Source: Sipunculus nudus (Eukaryota; Annelida; Sipuncula; Golfingiida; Sipunculidae). From it: a stretch of 64,000 nt of DNA. A model generated the notes under the pieces. It saw only the letters and a program-made list of their open reading frames with translations, was not told the DNA's origin and ran no database searches. Location of the stretch: NCBI GenBank assembly GCA_026874595.1, contig CM049316.1:27697339-27761338 (forward strand), read 5' to 3'. The translations under genes and the position numbers were made by a program. Shown here piece after piece: positions 21,829 to 33,265 of the stretch. Positions within the stretch are counted from its first letter, which is position 1. Each line of letters starts with the position of its first letter.

Positions 21829-23130
21829 CTTCTGTGGCTCAGAGGTAAAGTACAGGACTCAAAGCCAGGAGTTCAAATCTCAGTGGGCCCCCACCCAGGG
21901 TGGGCAGTCTGCAGGCTAATGCGTAGCTCACATATACACTGGGCGCCGTATGATTTTTTCAACCCGCCGGCCTGCCGTGAGTTTTCGAGACCGTACAGTC
22001 ACCATGTGGTTTTTCATCCCACGTTGTTTGCACTCACATAATCTACGGCGACCGTGCTGTGACCTCTGAAACTTGGACAGTAAGGGGGTCTTCCGGGAAC
22101 CGTAAGTGACCGTTTGGGTTCTAGCATGAATTAAGCAAGTACACCGTATGGTGCCCGGCCGGTGACCGGCAAGCGCCCGGCGGCGATCCAGGCACCGTGC
22201 GGCCACTGTAAGTATATTTTCTGCTTTATATATAGCTGCTGAACATTAAGCCAAAGAAAAAAAACAGACAAATAGGATGGAGACCAATATTATTTTTTGG
22301 GTATATTACAATCGAAGTCTTTCTTATGTAACTCGATTCGATTTTTCAATAATTAACGTTTACTACAAAATATAATTATTGGTAATCATTTATTGATATT
22401 ATATTTATTGTAGTGTCAGACCTAAGCGCTATACTTATTCATATAAATTTTCAAGGTTCAATAAAACATTTGACACATTCAGAGAAGTTCGCTTCAGCGC
22501 ACAGAGGTTCAGTGTTTATAATATATTTGTCGATGTTGCTGTATTTATATTTCCGACAGCTCAGATTCAGGGCACCATGAGGACACCGCACGGGCAAAAT
22601 TTTCATCGCAAGGGAGCCGTTCGGACCCCGCATGGCAGCCATTCAACTTTTCACATATCACAATGACCCCTTACAGGTACCGTAAGGCTATTGCACGGTG
22701 CCCGTACAGCAACGGCGGACACCGCAAGGCGCCGGTATGAATATTTTCGGGAAAATTACCCGGGAAATCCTTCGGGTGCCGCACGGATAGCGGCCAGTGC
22801 CCGTAAGGTGACCGTACGGGCTGTCTCAGCCTTTCTACAGGCTTACAGTGGGTTAAAAACGCCGGAGGAATAGAGCACAGCCAGCTCTGCACCACGGCGC
22901 CCATACGGCGAGTATAAAAATTGAACCGGCGTCCATGAAAATCGTACGGGTACCTCGCGGGCACCATGCGAATATAGCCAAAAATGGTGATTTGACTCAC
23001 CGTACGGGCCCTGTAGGCTATATGTGATAGCTGCTTAAATGAGAAGGTCATGCAAAAATGGCCAATGAGACCCATGCAGCAATGAGGACCATTACACATC
23101 CATGGCCTTCAGGTGCAGTAATCACCAGGC
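21829..23130 (+). mobile_element. tRNA-derived SINE copy C, split by a GC-rich element
   Basis: The head CTTCTGTGGCTCAGAGGTAA and B box GAGTTCAAATCTCAG run to CAGTCTGCAGGCTAATG (21920). The body resumes near 23035 with GAGAAGGTCATGC... and TTCAGGTGCAGTAATCACCA. It follows copies A and D in order. The 1.1 kb between is a separate insertion. Confidence 0.8.
21921..23034. mobile_element. 1.1-kb GC-rich non-autonomous element with CCGTACGG-type motif reiteration
   Basis: It sits inside SINE copy C. The left end GCGTAGCTCACATATACACT matches, imperfectly, the reverse complement of the right end GCAGCTATCACATATAGCCT, giving degenerate terminal inverted repeats of about 30-40 bases. Both flanks carry GC-rich blocks with many variants of ACCGTACGGTGCC, GGGCGCCGTATG and CGGGCACCGT, while the middle (22210-22560) is AT-rich. 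ORFs here (21928-22206, 22671-23099) are stop-poor only because of GC content and show no family signature. A short A+T-rich duplication (TAATG/TAAATG) is possible at the insertion point. Confidence 0.7.
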
Positions 23131-23204
23131 CTGGTTAACACCAGAATATAAAATAATAGATACTGCTGTGTCAAGTAGTTCAAAGTCATGTTAGAAGACT
23201 CTAG

Positions 23205-24390
23205 GCCAAATGGTCACATTTATGCCCTTTCTGTCTCTCTGGGTACTTAATATCAAGTTTTTGGCCTGTAGTTCACAAAATATAGGTCACTATGACCTAA
23301 TTTCAGATTTCAAAAGAGAGGACCTAGAACCTCCGTGAATACTGTGGCTGTCTTCTTATTTGCAGTGGTTTCAAATTTGCGATATTCACGGTCGCTCTCT
23401 GACCGCGAAATTGAAACCACACAGTTTTGAATGTGTATGTACCAGGCCATGATCGTTACTTTCAGAAGCTGCCGTTAGGGCCTATAATTATAGTTGGCGA
23501 CAGTTGAGATTAATCTTCAGCCACGTAGTGATGTCCATCGAGCCTCGTGCATATATAATTTAAGTGATTCAGGGAGAATTAGAAACAGGGCCCATTTAAA
23601 AAAATATTGGTTTGCTTAGATGCAAAAACCGTGAGCCTTTCCAGGGATGTGCTGATCCGGTGGGCATGCCTCGCACCTTAAAATGAATGTTGAGTAGAAG
23701 GTACTCTTTCACATTGTGCCGTATTTAGTAACTGTTAATTGTTAATAAATAAAATTTGCCACTAAAGTAGTGAACGTAGCGCCACCTTGTAACTGTATAA
23801 AGGACTAATTCTGTCACTACCAAAATCATGACGCACCAAACGATGTTTGATTGGCTAGTGATGAGGTGAATTTTGAATATATTTGAAAGGTCACAGTTCA
23901 TTATTGGGCCAAAGTGCCGTAGAACAATGGAATGTGAGTTGTTTTGAATGAGCCTTGGCACTAAACTAATCACAGCCAGTGGAGTCAATGCTCCCTGCAC
24001 GTATCGGCTCAGCCATCCATGACCGTTCAAACATGCGATATCCGGACAGAGAATTAGTAGACCTGGACAACAATGAAATCAGCGGTGTAAATGAAATAAT
24101 TTTGTCATTACAGTTCATAGTTTCATATTTGATAATTAAATATACTACTAGACTAATGATAGAGCGCGAAAAAGGAACCCCGTGAAACTTTTAAAAATAC
24201 AAAAACCGCGAAAATTCAGCCCCGCCAATATAAAGGCAACCACAGTATTCAAGTTATAAAATTTCTAGGTCCAGCAGTTACGATTTGTGCCCTGCTTACT
24301 GACACTTAGGCAGACAGCCGGACAGACAGATGACAAAAGTAACTGCTTTGGCTCAGGTGAATTTCAGTCGGCTGAGCTGAAAAAATAATT
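23205..24390 (+). repeat. Family 1 modular repeat fragment, split by a TIR element
   Basis: The left part ends CCTAGAACCTCCGTGAA. The right part (24248-24390) has TTACGATTTGTGCCCTGCTT, GACAGCCGGACAGACAGATG and TTTCAGTCGGCTGAGCTG. These match the 3' ends of the long copies at 32389 and 46446. Confidence 0.7.
23342..24245. mobile_element. 904-bp inverted-repeat element flanked by TA (Tc1/mariner-like)
   Basis: Termini CTGTGGCTGTCTT (left) and, reverse complemented, CTGTGGTTGCCTT (right) are inverted repeats flanked by TA on both sides (23340-23341, 24246-24247). This suggests TA target duplication as in the Tc1/mariner superfamily. Subterminal CGCGAAATTGAAACC and CCGCGAAAATTCAGCC are near mirror images. 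No transposase ORF is seen; ORFs 23725-24185 have no family resemblance. Confidence 0.7.
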
Positions 24391-25034
24391 TTTTTAATTT
24401 GATTTGTCCCAGATCTGTCCATTGACAACTGGGTGAGTAGCACAGCAGGCCATTTCCATTTAGTAAATCATGTTTAAATGAAAGATTTAAGAAAAGAAGA
24501 TATAAAAGAGAAGTAAACCAGAGAAGAGGAAACATATCCACATCAATACCAGCAAACCAGCTTGCACCTAAAGTCATACACAAAAGAGGCAGAAATGAGT
24601 CTAAAGACCAGCCGTTGACACAGCCACTGAGTAAGGTCTAGAAGGTATTCATCTCAAAAGTGGTTTTTTTGGCAGGTAAAACAATTAGAGGAGAAAGATG
24701 AAAAAAAAACCAAGAAATTAAGCAAATAAGAGAGAAAAGTGGGTCAGGAAATTTATATTGTAAGCTTCACTTCCATCAACAGTGCACAAGTGTCCAAATC
24801 AATAATAATCTTTTAACAGCAACTTCAACATTTTCTTGAGCAAATGAAACAAAGTCCACTGCATATTTGTAAATTTTCAGTTCAGACAAATTCTGACCAT
24901 CACAAGGAAACGGTGATTGGTTGAGATTCATGTACCTGCTTGATTCTCTGTTACGTCAGTTATTTTTACGAAGCTGACTCCCGCTTTCTGACCACAAATG
25001 AGAACAATCAATACCCAGGTGACCATTGTCATTA
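24391..25034. other. AT-rich stretch, no recognised feature
   Basis: Nothing identified apart from CRE-like TTACGTCAG near 24951 and TGACCACAAATG (RUNX-like) near 24989. If the candidate exon at 25035 is real, part of this is its 3' UTR. Confidence 0.3.
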
Positions 25035-25223
25035 GCTGTGATGGCAGTTCTTCAGAACAACAAGATTTGCCAAGACTGTTTTTGTTTCAACATTGCTGGC
25101 TGATGGTTCTGTTGATGGATCAGCGGGATGTGCTGCTTGACTGCCAATCCAGCCAGGGACAATAACAACATTCCATTTTTCCATTGCAGCATATGGTAGG
25201 CCTTTATTTTCACAGTACTGTAT
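25035..25223 (-). CDS. Candidate terminal exon of an unrecognised gene
   Basis: On the minus strand an open frame passes through LPYAAMEKWNVVIVPGWIG, then SQAAHPADPSTEPSASN, and ends ...VVLKNCHHS before TAA at 25035. AG acceptors are available at ATATACAG (before TAC TGT) and at AAATAAAG (before GCC). The latter joins in phase with the candidate exon at 25911-25980, giving ...HGLQ-C-LPYAAM... The amino-acid usage looks protein-like, but I recognise no family. Alternatively it is the tail of a mobile-element ORF, since a LINE fragment lies just upstream. Confidence 0.3.
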
Positions 25224-25513
25224 ATATGATAAGATACGAATAGTTATACTTGATTAATCCTGTGTGTCCACACAAAAATAAAAAAGAAAATATTTATTAC
25301 TATTATAAGCCTAACTAAAATACAGAATTCCCCATAAAGCACTGTATGACAGTACAAAACATGACTAGATACAACATACATGCATTCCTTACAAGATACG
25401 CATGTAAATAAATGACATTCCTATCATGCACAGACAAACACATAAACATACACATTAGAACAGACAGACGGCTGCATATTAGGATCTAACTAAAGCAAAA
25501 TGGGAAAAGAAAT

Positions 25514-25694
25514 CTAGTGAGTTAAAAGCTCATTGTAAACAGATATGGCATTTGGCAAAAAGGAATTTTTATATCGTGTACTGGTGTGTGGGGTGCGAAG
25601 ACATCCACTACTCTCAATCCGCAGTTCATCAAAGCAACGTCGAAGTGGATATGTATCTTTTGCCATAATGCAGCAAAGTTTGTCTTCAATTTAG
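25514..25694 (-). pseudogene. C-terminal fragment of a non-LTR retrotransposon ORF2 (LINE)
   Basis: The minus strand reads AKDTYPLRRCFDELRIESSG, then CLRTPHTSTRYKNSFLPNAI and SVYNELLTH before TAG at 25514. The pattern HPL...F, then a basic/small patch, then TSRYKNSFIPSAI-x-x-[LYW]N is the well-known conserved end of many LINE reverse transcriptase ORFs. About 60 codons remain and a stop (TAA) closes the frame upstream at about 25695, so it is a 5'-truncated, dead copy. Confidence 0.8.
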
Positions 25695-25739
25695 TTTGAT
25701 ACAGTATTGTATATATAAGATCAAAATTATAAATAACCT

Positions 25740-25840
25740 CAAAAACCTCAATAGTATGACCACCAACGGGACATCAATAAAGTGGTCACATTTTTGAGGT
25801 GGTCGTAAAAGGGAGATGGTCATTAGGTGAGTTTTACTTT
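25740..25840 (+). mobile_element. Fragment of the GTGGTC-type MITE found at 36649
   Basis: It carries TATGACCACCAACGGGACAT, AAAGTGGTCACATTTTTGAG and GTGGTCGTAAAAGGGAGATG. It has the same layout as 36649-36827: opposed GACCACC and GTGGTC arms around ACGGGA. Confidence 0.55.
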
Positions 25841-25910
25841 ATTTATAGTTTATTCAATGCATAATTCATACTCCTCACCTGACCTTGGTGACAGATACTT
25901 ACACTGCAAA

Positions 25911-25980
25911 CCATGACCGCCAATTAACATCAACATTTCCTTAATTTCCAGTTTTTCCTCTTTTAAAATATAGAAATTGT
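25911..25980 (-). CDS. Candidate short internal exon of an unrecognised gene
   Basis: The minus strand reads EEKLEIKEMLMLIGGHGLQ and ends CAGT before a very good donor GTAAGTAT (25910 downwards). The likely acceptor is TTTCTATATTTTAAAAG near 25967. The surrounding frame stays open as a 63-codon ORF (25850-26041). The exit phase (1) fits the candidate terminal exon at 25035-25223 through its GCC acceptor, with the dead LINE between them in the intron. No family is recognised. Confidence 0.3.
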
Positions 25981-26039
25981 GTCTTATCATAGGATCAACC
26001 AAATATGGGTTAATTGTTAACAACCAGTTTGTCTTAACC

Positions 26040-26980
26040 ACTGTTTCAAGGTTTCAAATAAGGGCAAAGTTGTCTAATAGAACCTGCGTCGCCCTCAGAT
26101 GATCAGTAACAGTGATAACAAAACATTTTTTCTTTCAGTTATTATAAAGTAGGCATATTATAAATTCTTATGAAGTTATGTAAATCTGCAAATTCCATTT
26201 TTCTGTTGGAACTGCCTGTTTGTAGCAGGGAGGTAGCACACATATAAACTTCCCCTAAAAAAAAGAAAATTCTCACCACTGGAGTTTTAAATTTACTACT
26301 TCCAAGCTTTAAATTGATTCCTTGTCTCCACCCCCAGACCAAATTATAAGGTGATCATTATTGCTGGCACAGCTAAGCTTATAAATTAATAAGTTTGTTA
26401 ATAATAAGATTTCTTATGTTATTTAGTGCTTTTAGCTGTTAAGCAAAACAGTATGTAATTATCATGCTTTTCCCTGATCATATGACATTTTTATTGAAAC
26501 ATACAAAAAGGTAAAAAAAAATTCCCCCCTCCGTATTGATTTCTGAAAAAAAAGGTGCCTGAGAACTAAACCTAAATTTTTTATTTTGGCCTAGTATCCT
26601 ATTTAATATCTTCAGCAATTCACTACAAAATCTAGACAGTGCAAGAAAGCCTTTAGGATACCATAACTGACTTACATGTGAAATCCCATCTTCTTTTTAC
26701 AAGCCAACATATATATATTCATAAAGGAAAACTTTATACTAGTCTTACTGATATTGAACACTGACATGAACATAGTATTTGTTCATGTAATGTACATTTA
26801 TATATAATACTTGAGCAACACTGTATCCATTGATCTAAGAAGTATTTGTCCCTTAACTTTGGGAAAAGTTGCAAAGTAAACATGTAGGGTTTTCAGTGCA
26901 CTGAAAGAACAAAGGGAAAAGTGGATTCGGGGTTTGGGCTGATCACGTGGACTCCAGCATAGAGGGTGCCCACATCTGCT
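26040..26980. other. AT-rich stretch, nothing certain
   Basis: A minus-strand segment ending GSSKFKTPV before GTGAGA (near 26276) could be another exon, but it lacks a convincing acceptor. No repeats are recognised. Confidence 0.25.
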
Positions 26981-26984
26981 CCCT

Positions 26985-27310
26985 CACCAATGACGAAAGA
27001 TCAGAAAAGTTAAAATTCAAGGTATTGGCCTCCACATATGGTAAGGAGAAAGTAGAGCAAAGTCTTTGAAGGTATATTCATAGATGCCACTCCAAGCCAA
27101 GTGCACAGGTGTCCAAGACAAATTCCAAGGTTAGCTCCATACCACCACATACTAAGGTTGGAGAAGATTCCAGGTACTAGCATCCAGATATTGTCAGGAG
27201 AAAATGAAGGGAAGTCTTTGAATCTATAATAGTAGATGTTATATTGCACTCCAAGCCAAGCTTAAAGGCATATTATAGACACATTCCAAGGTTAGCTCCA
27301 GACCACCTGA
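26985..27310. repeat. Two tandem units of ~161 bp
   Basis: GGTTAGCTCCA occurs at 27129 and 27290, each preceded by CACTCCAAGCCAAG and AAGTCTTTGAA. The unit has no recognised relative elsewhere in the window. ORF 27010-27249 spans the duplication and is not supported as a gene. Confidence 0.75.
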
Positions 27311-29079
27311 TTAAGAGGTCAAGACTAGAAGAATTAAGTCAGACAAGCTGGCACAGCAGCAGCAGTCACACCTACTCAGCGATGAATGCCTGAACACCCA
27401 GCCACCAGCATACCTACAGTTTGGCACTAGTCTTGAACTGTTACAACAAATTAAGATAGAGCCATCTTTGTTTACTTCATAAGCTTCAGCACAATGAAAA
27501 ACGCTTAAAAGCAGATTTATATGAACCTTTCTCAAGTGAATGCGAGTTATTTATTTACAGACTAAAAAGTCTTCCCACATGACGGAAGCACTTGCTTTTT
27601 ATCAAAACACATCTAACAGTACAGTTAGTCTTTCACGATAACAGCAGTATAATGTTCCAGGTCATACGGCCAGGTTTTTTGACTGAATTGTCTACCACTC
27701 GTCTGGTATCAAATGACACTGCTGGGATAATCAGCTTTGTCACTTAAATCATACTCTCTGGGGTCACGTTAGGATCAGGTACTTCCCACATATTCTGTTT
27801 ACTATTACAGATGGTATGTATACTCCATGTTTTGTTATGGACCATCTGAACCCAAGCTTATTACTTATCATCTGTTATCGGTAAATGTTGTTATGATTCA
27901 TATAATTGTACTCTTTTCACTCACACATATAACAATGATTCTACATATTTCTTTGGACTGTAAGCAATTCAAAACAGCTTTTCACTGTGTAAAATTTTTC
28001 CTGGACAGAGTGGTATATGCTAGTGTTGTGACAATTAATCAATTATATCCTTGAATGGTTGGTTTCTTTCACAACTGATTAAACCGGTTGCAATTTTGCA
28101 TAATCAATCAACACGATTACATATCCACATACAAAAAGTCATATTATCTTGTAACAACATTCTTATCAACATAATTAAAACTGAACCCTGTGCAATTAAT
28201 AAATGTCAACAACCTGGCAATATAAGCTTGACTTTTCAATATTTTATGTATAAACTCATTCAATATATATATTTCACGGTAATATAGAAGGTACATATAT
28301 TTTTGGATTAATAATCTATCATCTTTTTTTATATCTTTCAATCATTGAATATGATTTTACGACAATTTCAACCATTTGGAAATGTAAAGAGCTCTCCACT
28401 GGCAACCTAGTTTGGATTCACGGCATTGTTATGAGGGTGGTCCAAGGTAGGTATAGTTGTCTCTGGGTCCTTCTGTTTCTTGCACCCATATGAACTAGAG
28501 GATGCCACCATCCAAAATATGGAATGTGCCTTGTATAAGGTATTATAATAAGTTGTACAATCCATGTGAAATAAAGTTTATACATAGCCTTTATGTGTTT
28601 AATAACTTGGGTATGAAGTTATTAGTAAACACAGACTTTGCTAGAGCTTGCCCACATGACTGAATTTAATGAAAGCCATAAATCACAAAGCTTATGTTAT
28701 TTGTAAAACTTTGTAATTAATTAAAGTACTGCACAATCATTTTTCACAAACCAAATGATCCTCAATTATAATTGATCATCAGCCGATCACTATGTAAGCT
28801 TGAACCATTTGTGCCCTGTATGGTTCATGGATCATGTTAAAGGTGGTAATTAATGCTGAGAAATAATGGGATGATGTACACTCTGTTCTCAGTACTTAAC
28901 TAACACGTTGAGATCATGTGCTAGACCTACCAATGGTCATGGTGACCTGTACACTGCATACAAACAACAAGTACTTGATACACAGTGTGTACACATCATT
29001 ATTGTCGCAATCTATCCATAGGTGGAGATGTTTTTTTTTTTTACAACAGGAGTCAAATGACGGGAGTATTATGGTACAC
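27311..29079. other. AT-rich stretch without recognised gene or element
   Basis: Several short ORFs (27827-28341) overlap on both strands and have no family features. A poly-T run of about 12 occurs at 29030. GATCATCAGCCGATCAC near 28776 resembles the hAT end at 14345 but is too short to call. Confidence 0.3.
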
Positions 29080-29560
29080 CCACCGTCTGTCCGTACCTTA
29101 ACTTTTAGTGTCACCACTATAACTAACCAGGGCTCTGATGGATTTTCACTAAACTCACCATGACTACTTATCAACATATTATCTCTCCTGAGTTCGATTA
29201 TGAGCAACATCTACACATATTTAATAAGATAACAGGTCACTGGGCTACTTGGTGGTGTCACCGCCATAACTTTTGAAGAATATGACTTAAGGATTTTGAT
29301 AAAACTCATTAGAAATGTTATTCAATAAAAAATCTTACCTAAATTTGATTTCCAGCTAAAAACCAGGTATATTTAATGAGATCAGAAGTCACGCACTTTG
29401 GAGGAACGTTGGTGAATTACAAATGTACCCTATGGATTTTCATGAAACTTATCAAACATATTTACCAACATTTGCTTCTCACCTGAATTACCATCTTATC
29501 AAAATTCACTCATATTTAATGAGGTCAGAGGTCACCAGATACAAGACAGGCTTATTATGC
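29080..29560 (+). repeat. Degenerate tandem repeat, ~200-bp modules (GTCACC...CATAACTTTTGAAG type)
   Basis: Modules share a Mg-type phrase: TAGTGTCACCACTATAACT, GGTGTCACCGCCATAACTTT, then GGATTTTCACTAAACTCACC, GGATTTTGATAAAACTCATT and GGATTTTCATGAAACTTATC, ending TTTAATGAGGTCAGAGGTCA. This is a typical bivalve modular repeat; the ORFs at 28914-29210 overlap it. Confidence 0.6.
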
Positions 29561-29963
29561 CAGTTGAGGTGCTCTTCTTATATATGTGTTTGGGTATCAT
29601 GAACACTTTACATGTAATTAGTTATCATAAATTGTCACCAAGGATAGAATGTTACTCTTAACCATGAAAAGGACCTGCTACACTGACTGTTGCCCCAGTC
29701 AAATAATGCTGCACAATGATCAACTCTCCATGCATGACTGCCCTACAGAAGATGTGAAAATGGTTATCAGTCATTTTGCAGCAATGCAAACCAAAGAAAG
29801 AAGCTATTTTTGTTGTTGTTTTGCACCATCGAACAGGGCCACATAGTGCCATGTTTGGTTGTGGACAGTCAGGTTTAACTGAATTAGGGATGTAACAACT
29901 GAATTAAGAAAAGATGCATTGAACTTCAAGCCCTCAATTAAATTGTAATCGATTATGAACCTA

Positions 29964-32389
29964 AACAAGTGACCCATGGGTCATGACGCTCAGCTGCCAA
30001 GCATGACCTGCAACATCACAGGCTGCGATTCACAACTTCTAGTAAAATTGTTGCAGAACCTATATGCCAGTTTTGTTTAAACTTTCTACGTTGCAATAAA
30101 TTCTTATCATATATGTCTGGTTAAAACATAGTGAATGATGGTCTGAGGCAAAATGTATGGTTGTTGAGCTATCAGGAACTAATCCCACAGCTTGCTCGAT
30201 ACCTGTCAGTCTCAAAAGGAATACCACACAGGCCACATATAAGATCAAAATATAGCAAAAGATCAAGGAAATCCATGCAGGAATTATTGTGAAACGGGTG
30301 CTTCCATATTAATTTTTATTCAATACAAGCCAACTGTACTGAGCTTTCATAAATGATGGTCATATTTATTAAGAAATCTTTGACCCAATGCAAGATTACA
30401 TTGATATACATCCCACTGCATTCACTTTAATAGTTCTTGAGATAATATGTTCTAAAGGAATTTAAAGATGGCTTCCTGGTGGCCATATTGGATTTCTGAC
30501 AGGTCAGAATTTGAACAACAAACATCCTCTAAAAGGGACCAAACATCATAAAAAAATCACAGAAACTGCCCTGGCAAAAGGATTTCTAAAATGGCTACCT
30601 GGCAGACATAATGGTTTTCTGACAAGTCTGACATTTGATATCACACATCCTCCAATAAGACACTAAACTTGTAGCAATTGCTTCAAAGAATGTAACAGTT
30701 ATGAATGTCCAAAACAATTCAAAAGGCATGATCAGGTTGGAGAGCTCTCATATCAGATTTATGAACATGCAAATGTAAAAAGTGCATGTCCAATTTGTTT
30801 TAATTATCAGCTTGCTATTCAATGGTGTCAGTAGGGTAGGTAAACTGCAAAACCTAAAAGAAAAGAAATGCAGAAAGCATCATTAAGAGTCTTGTAATCA
30901 AATAAAGCCATCCTAAAGCCAGGTACAGATCCACATATTATCAGAACAAACACTTGCTGGTATATCTGATGATTTGTATAATAATATTCAGATATCTAGA
31001 AAACTAAGTTTACTGCTATGATTCCATGATATAAACTGCAAAATGTTCCCATCATTTTATAAATCAGTAGCTAAACCTTAACACTCAACTCTCATAGTCT
31101 TAATGCCTGGCCAAAGCATTCCGGCAACAGTGTTTTTGTTATGCACTAATGATATATCCTTATCACTCCATGAGCTGATACAAAAGGGAGTCATATATCA
31201 CAAGTGTCATTGACAATTATGGGCACACAGTGAGATGTACCAGTTGTGAGTGCCATGGTTATATATAGAGATGGTCTAAAAAATAAGTTATTGTGAACAT
31301 CCCTGACCTATGACCTTGGCTTTTTGCCCACATATCAACTGGATTCTTTCTAAATGATGGGTAACTACTAACCACTTACATCTGGCCGGGTGTAATTACT
31401 TGGCAACCAATGAGTGTATAACTTAGACCTGCAACCTTTAACCTCCTGACCAGCTGACCTCAAAATCAATTAGTTATTTCTTTATGCAAAAAGAGCCATA
31501 AATATGAAGTTTGAATCACATTCAGTGATGCATAGATGTGGCATATGTGAAAGACTGAAGGTTTGGGTTAAACAGTTTCACTTGAAATATGTTCACAAGC
31601 ATTTAGAACAATATTGTGACCTTGACCTTTGACCTTTTGAACTCAACATCAATAGGCTTCTTCCCCTATTGGTAGGTAAGCCATATATGACAGATGGAAA
31701 GTATAGATTGAAAAGTTTGCCTGAAAATGACTCCACACAAGAAGAGGGTGCTGTGAACTTGACCTTTGACCTCAAAACAACAGGTCTTTTCCCCTGTTGG
31801 CAGAGAAGCGATATCAGTGCTGAAAGGTTTGGAATGAAAGGTCTAGCTTGAAATTTGTCCACAACCTTTTCAAAGAAGTGGATCCTGTGACCCTGACCTT
31901 TGACCTTGTGACCTCAACATCTATAGGATTCTTCTCCCACTTAGTAGGTGAGCTATATGTGAAAGATCAAAGAATTGGGATGAAAGGTTTGGCTTAAAAT
32001 GCATCCTGAGGCTTTTCAAAGAAGTTGGTTCTGTGACCTTGACCTTTGACCTTGTGACCTCAAAATAATTATGGTTCTTCCCCTGTTGGTAGGTGAGCTG
32101 TATGTGAAAGATGGAAGGTTTGAGATGAAAATTTTGGCTAAAAGAATTATTTCTGGGGGGTGCAAACACACCCCATAACTTCGAGAATATAGGTCGCAGT
32201 GACCTAATTTCAGGTTTGCAAGGAGATCTTTTTAGAACCTCTAAGACTGCATAGGGTTCATGGCCCTAGCCCCTATGGTTACGATTTGTGCCCTGCTAAT
32301 GGCCGGGCGGCCAGCCAGACGGACAGACGGAAGGATGACGAACAAAGACCCATCGCTGTAGCCTAGCATGACTGAAAGTCAGCTGAGCT
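29964..32389 (+). repeat. Long modular repeat, copy 1
   Basis: It starts with a 33-bp block (29964-29996, ending GACGCTCAGCTG) and ends AAAGTCAGCTGAGCT. The segment 30349-32389 is nearly identical to 44418-46446 in the same orientation. Its right half is a tandem of ~130-147-bp units, each with TGACCTTTGACCT-type motifs (31617, 31757, 31887, 32034). The GACGGACAGACGGAAGGATG tail precedes the end. GCTCAGCTGA/TCAGCTGAGC forms a 10-bp inverted pair at the termini. ORFs 31593-32169 are repeat translations. Confidence 0.9.
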
Positions 32390-32399
32390 CAAAATTGTT

Positions 32400-33265
32400 T
32401 CATTTTGATTATTATTTTTTTGTATGTACCATCCTAAAGTCCACTATGAGCTCTTAAATTTGACAGAGCAGAAGTTTTTTATCGCGTATGAGCCCTAAAT
32501 CTCCTTTAAACATTCACTGTTTGACCACTCCACTCACTTAGAAACATATATGGTGGCAACAATCAGATTGATAGCTACATTTTCCTTTTATTTGTTGAAA
32601 TTTACTGACATCCATTTTATGAAATAGCTCTTTTAAAGTGTAATTTGTACTTCTTAAGGAAGAATTGAATTGATAATTGAATTGAAAGTCAAGAATCAAA
32701 TCATTAAATGAATCAATTCTGAGGGCCCCCACAATTCACAGGACTGAACTGTATGTACTCTGCTTTTCCCATCGTGCAGCACAGTCCAGTGCAGCATATA
32801 GGATACATGATCATCTTTGCTATAAGGCACTGACGCAGCTGATCTACACAGCCTTACTGTTGTCTCCAAGTATGGGGTAGAGATGAAACCTGCAAAAATT
32901 TACCACGATTAGGAAACAGAGACTGTCATGTAAACAAATTTGACAGATCCATTCTCTTTATGAAAGAATATTGATATTTTATCAATAATTGATCACCCCC
33001 TCTACACATACCTGACAGGTACATGCATGCCTACCATGGCGACCTAATACACCACATATATGCTCAAATATCACCTGTATATGCTCTCCACACAAACTGC
33101 AATTAGTGCATTCATAGCTCATCTCTAAATCTACAGGCCTAGAAATAGGTAAGAGTGGATGAACATTTCAATACAAAAGTTAATCATCCAGGTGAAGGAA
33201 AATAACTGATGGTACTATTAATTCAAAGTCATTGGGTTCTCTCTCCTTTATTAAACAAGCAAATT
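32400..33265. other. AT-rich stretch, no recognised feature
   Basis: No gene or repeat family was identified. Confidence 0.35.

Noticed and set aside
21928-23099. 92- and 142-codon minus-strand ORFs
   Set aside because: GC-rich insert lowers stop frequency; no domain, and the second runs from the element into the SINE.
31593-32169. ORFs of 89, 60 and 82 codons, repeated at 45677-46230
   Set aside because: Both copies of the long repeat give the same ORFs with frameshifts between them; tandem units, not conserved coding.
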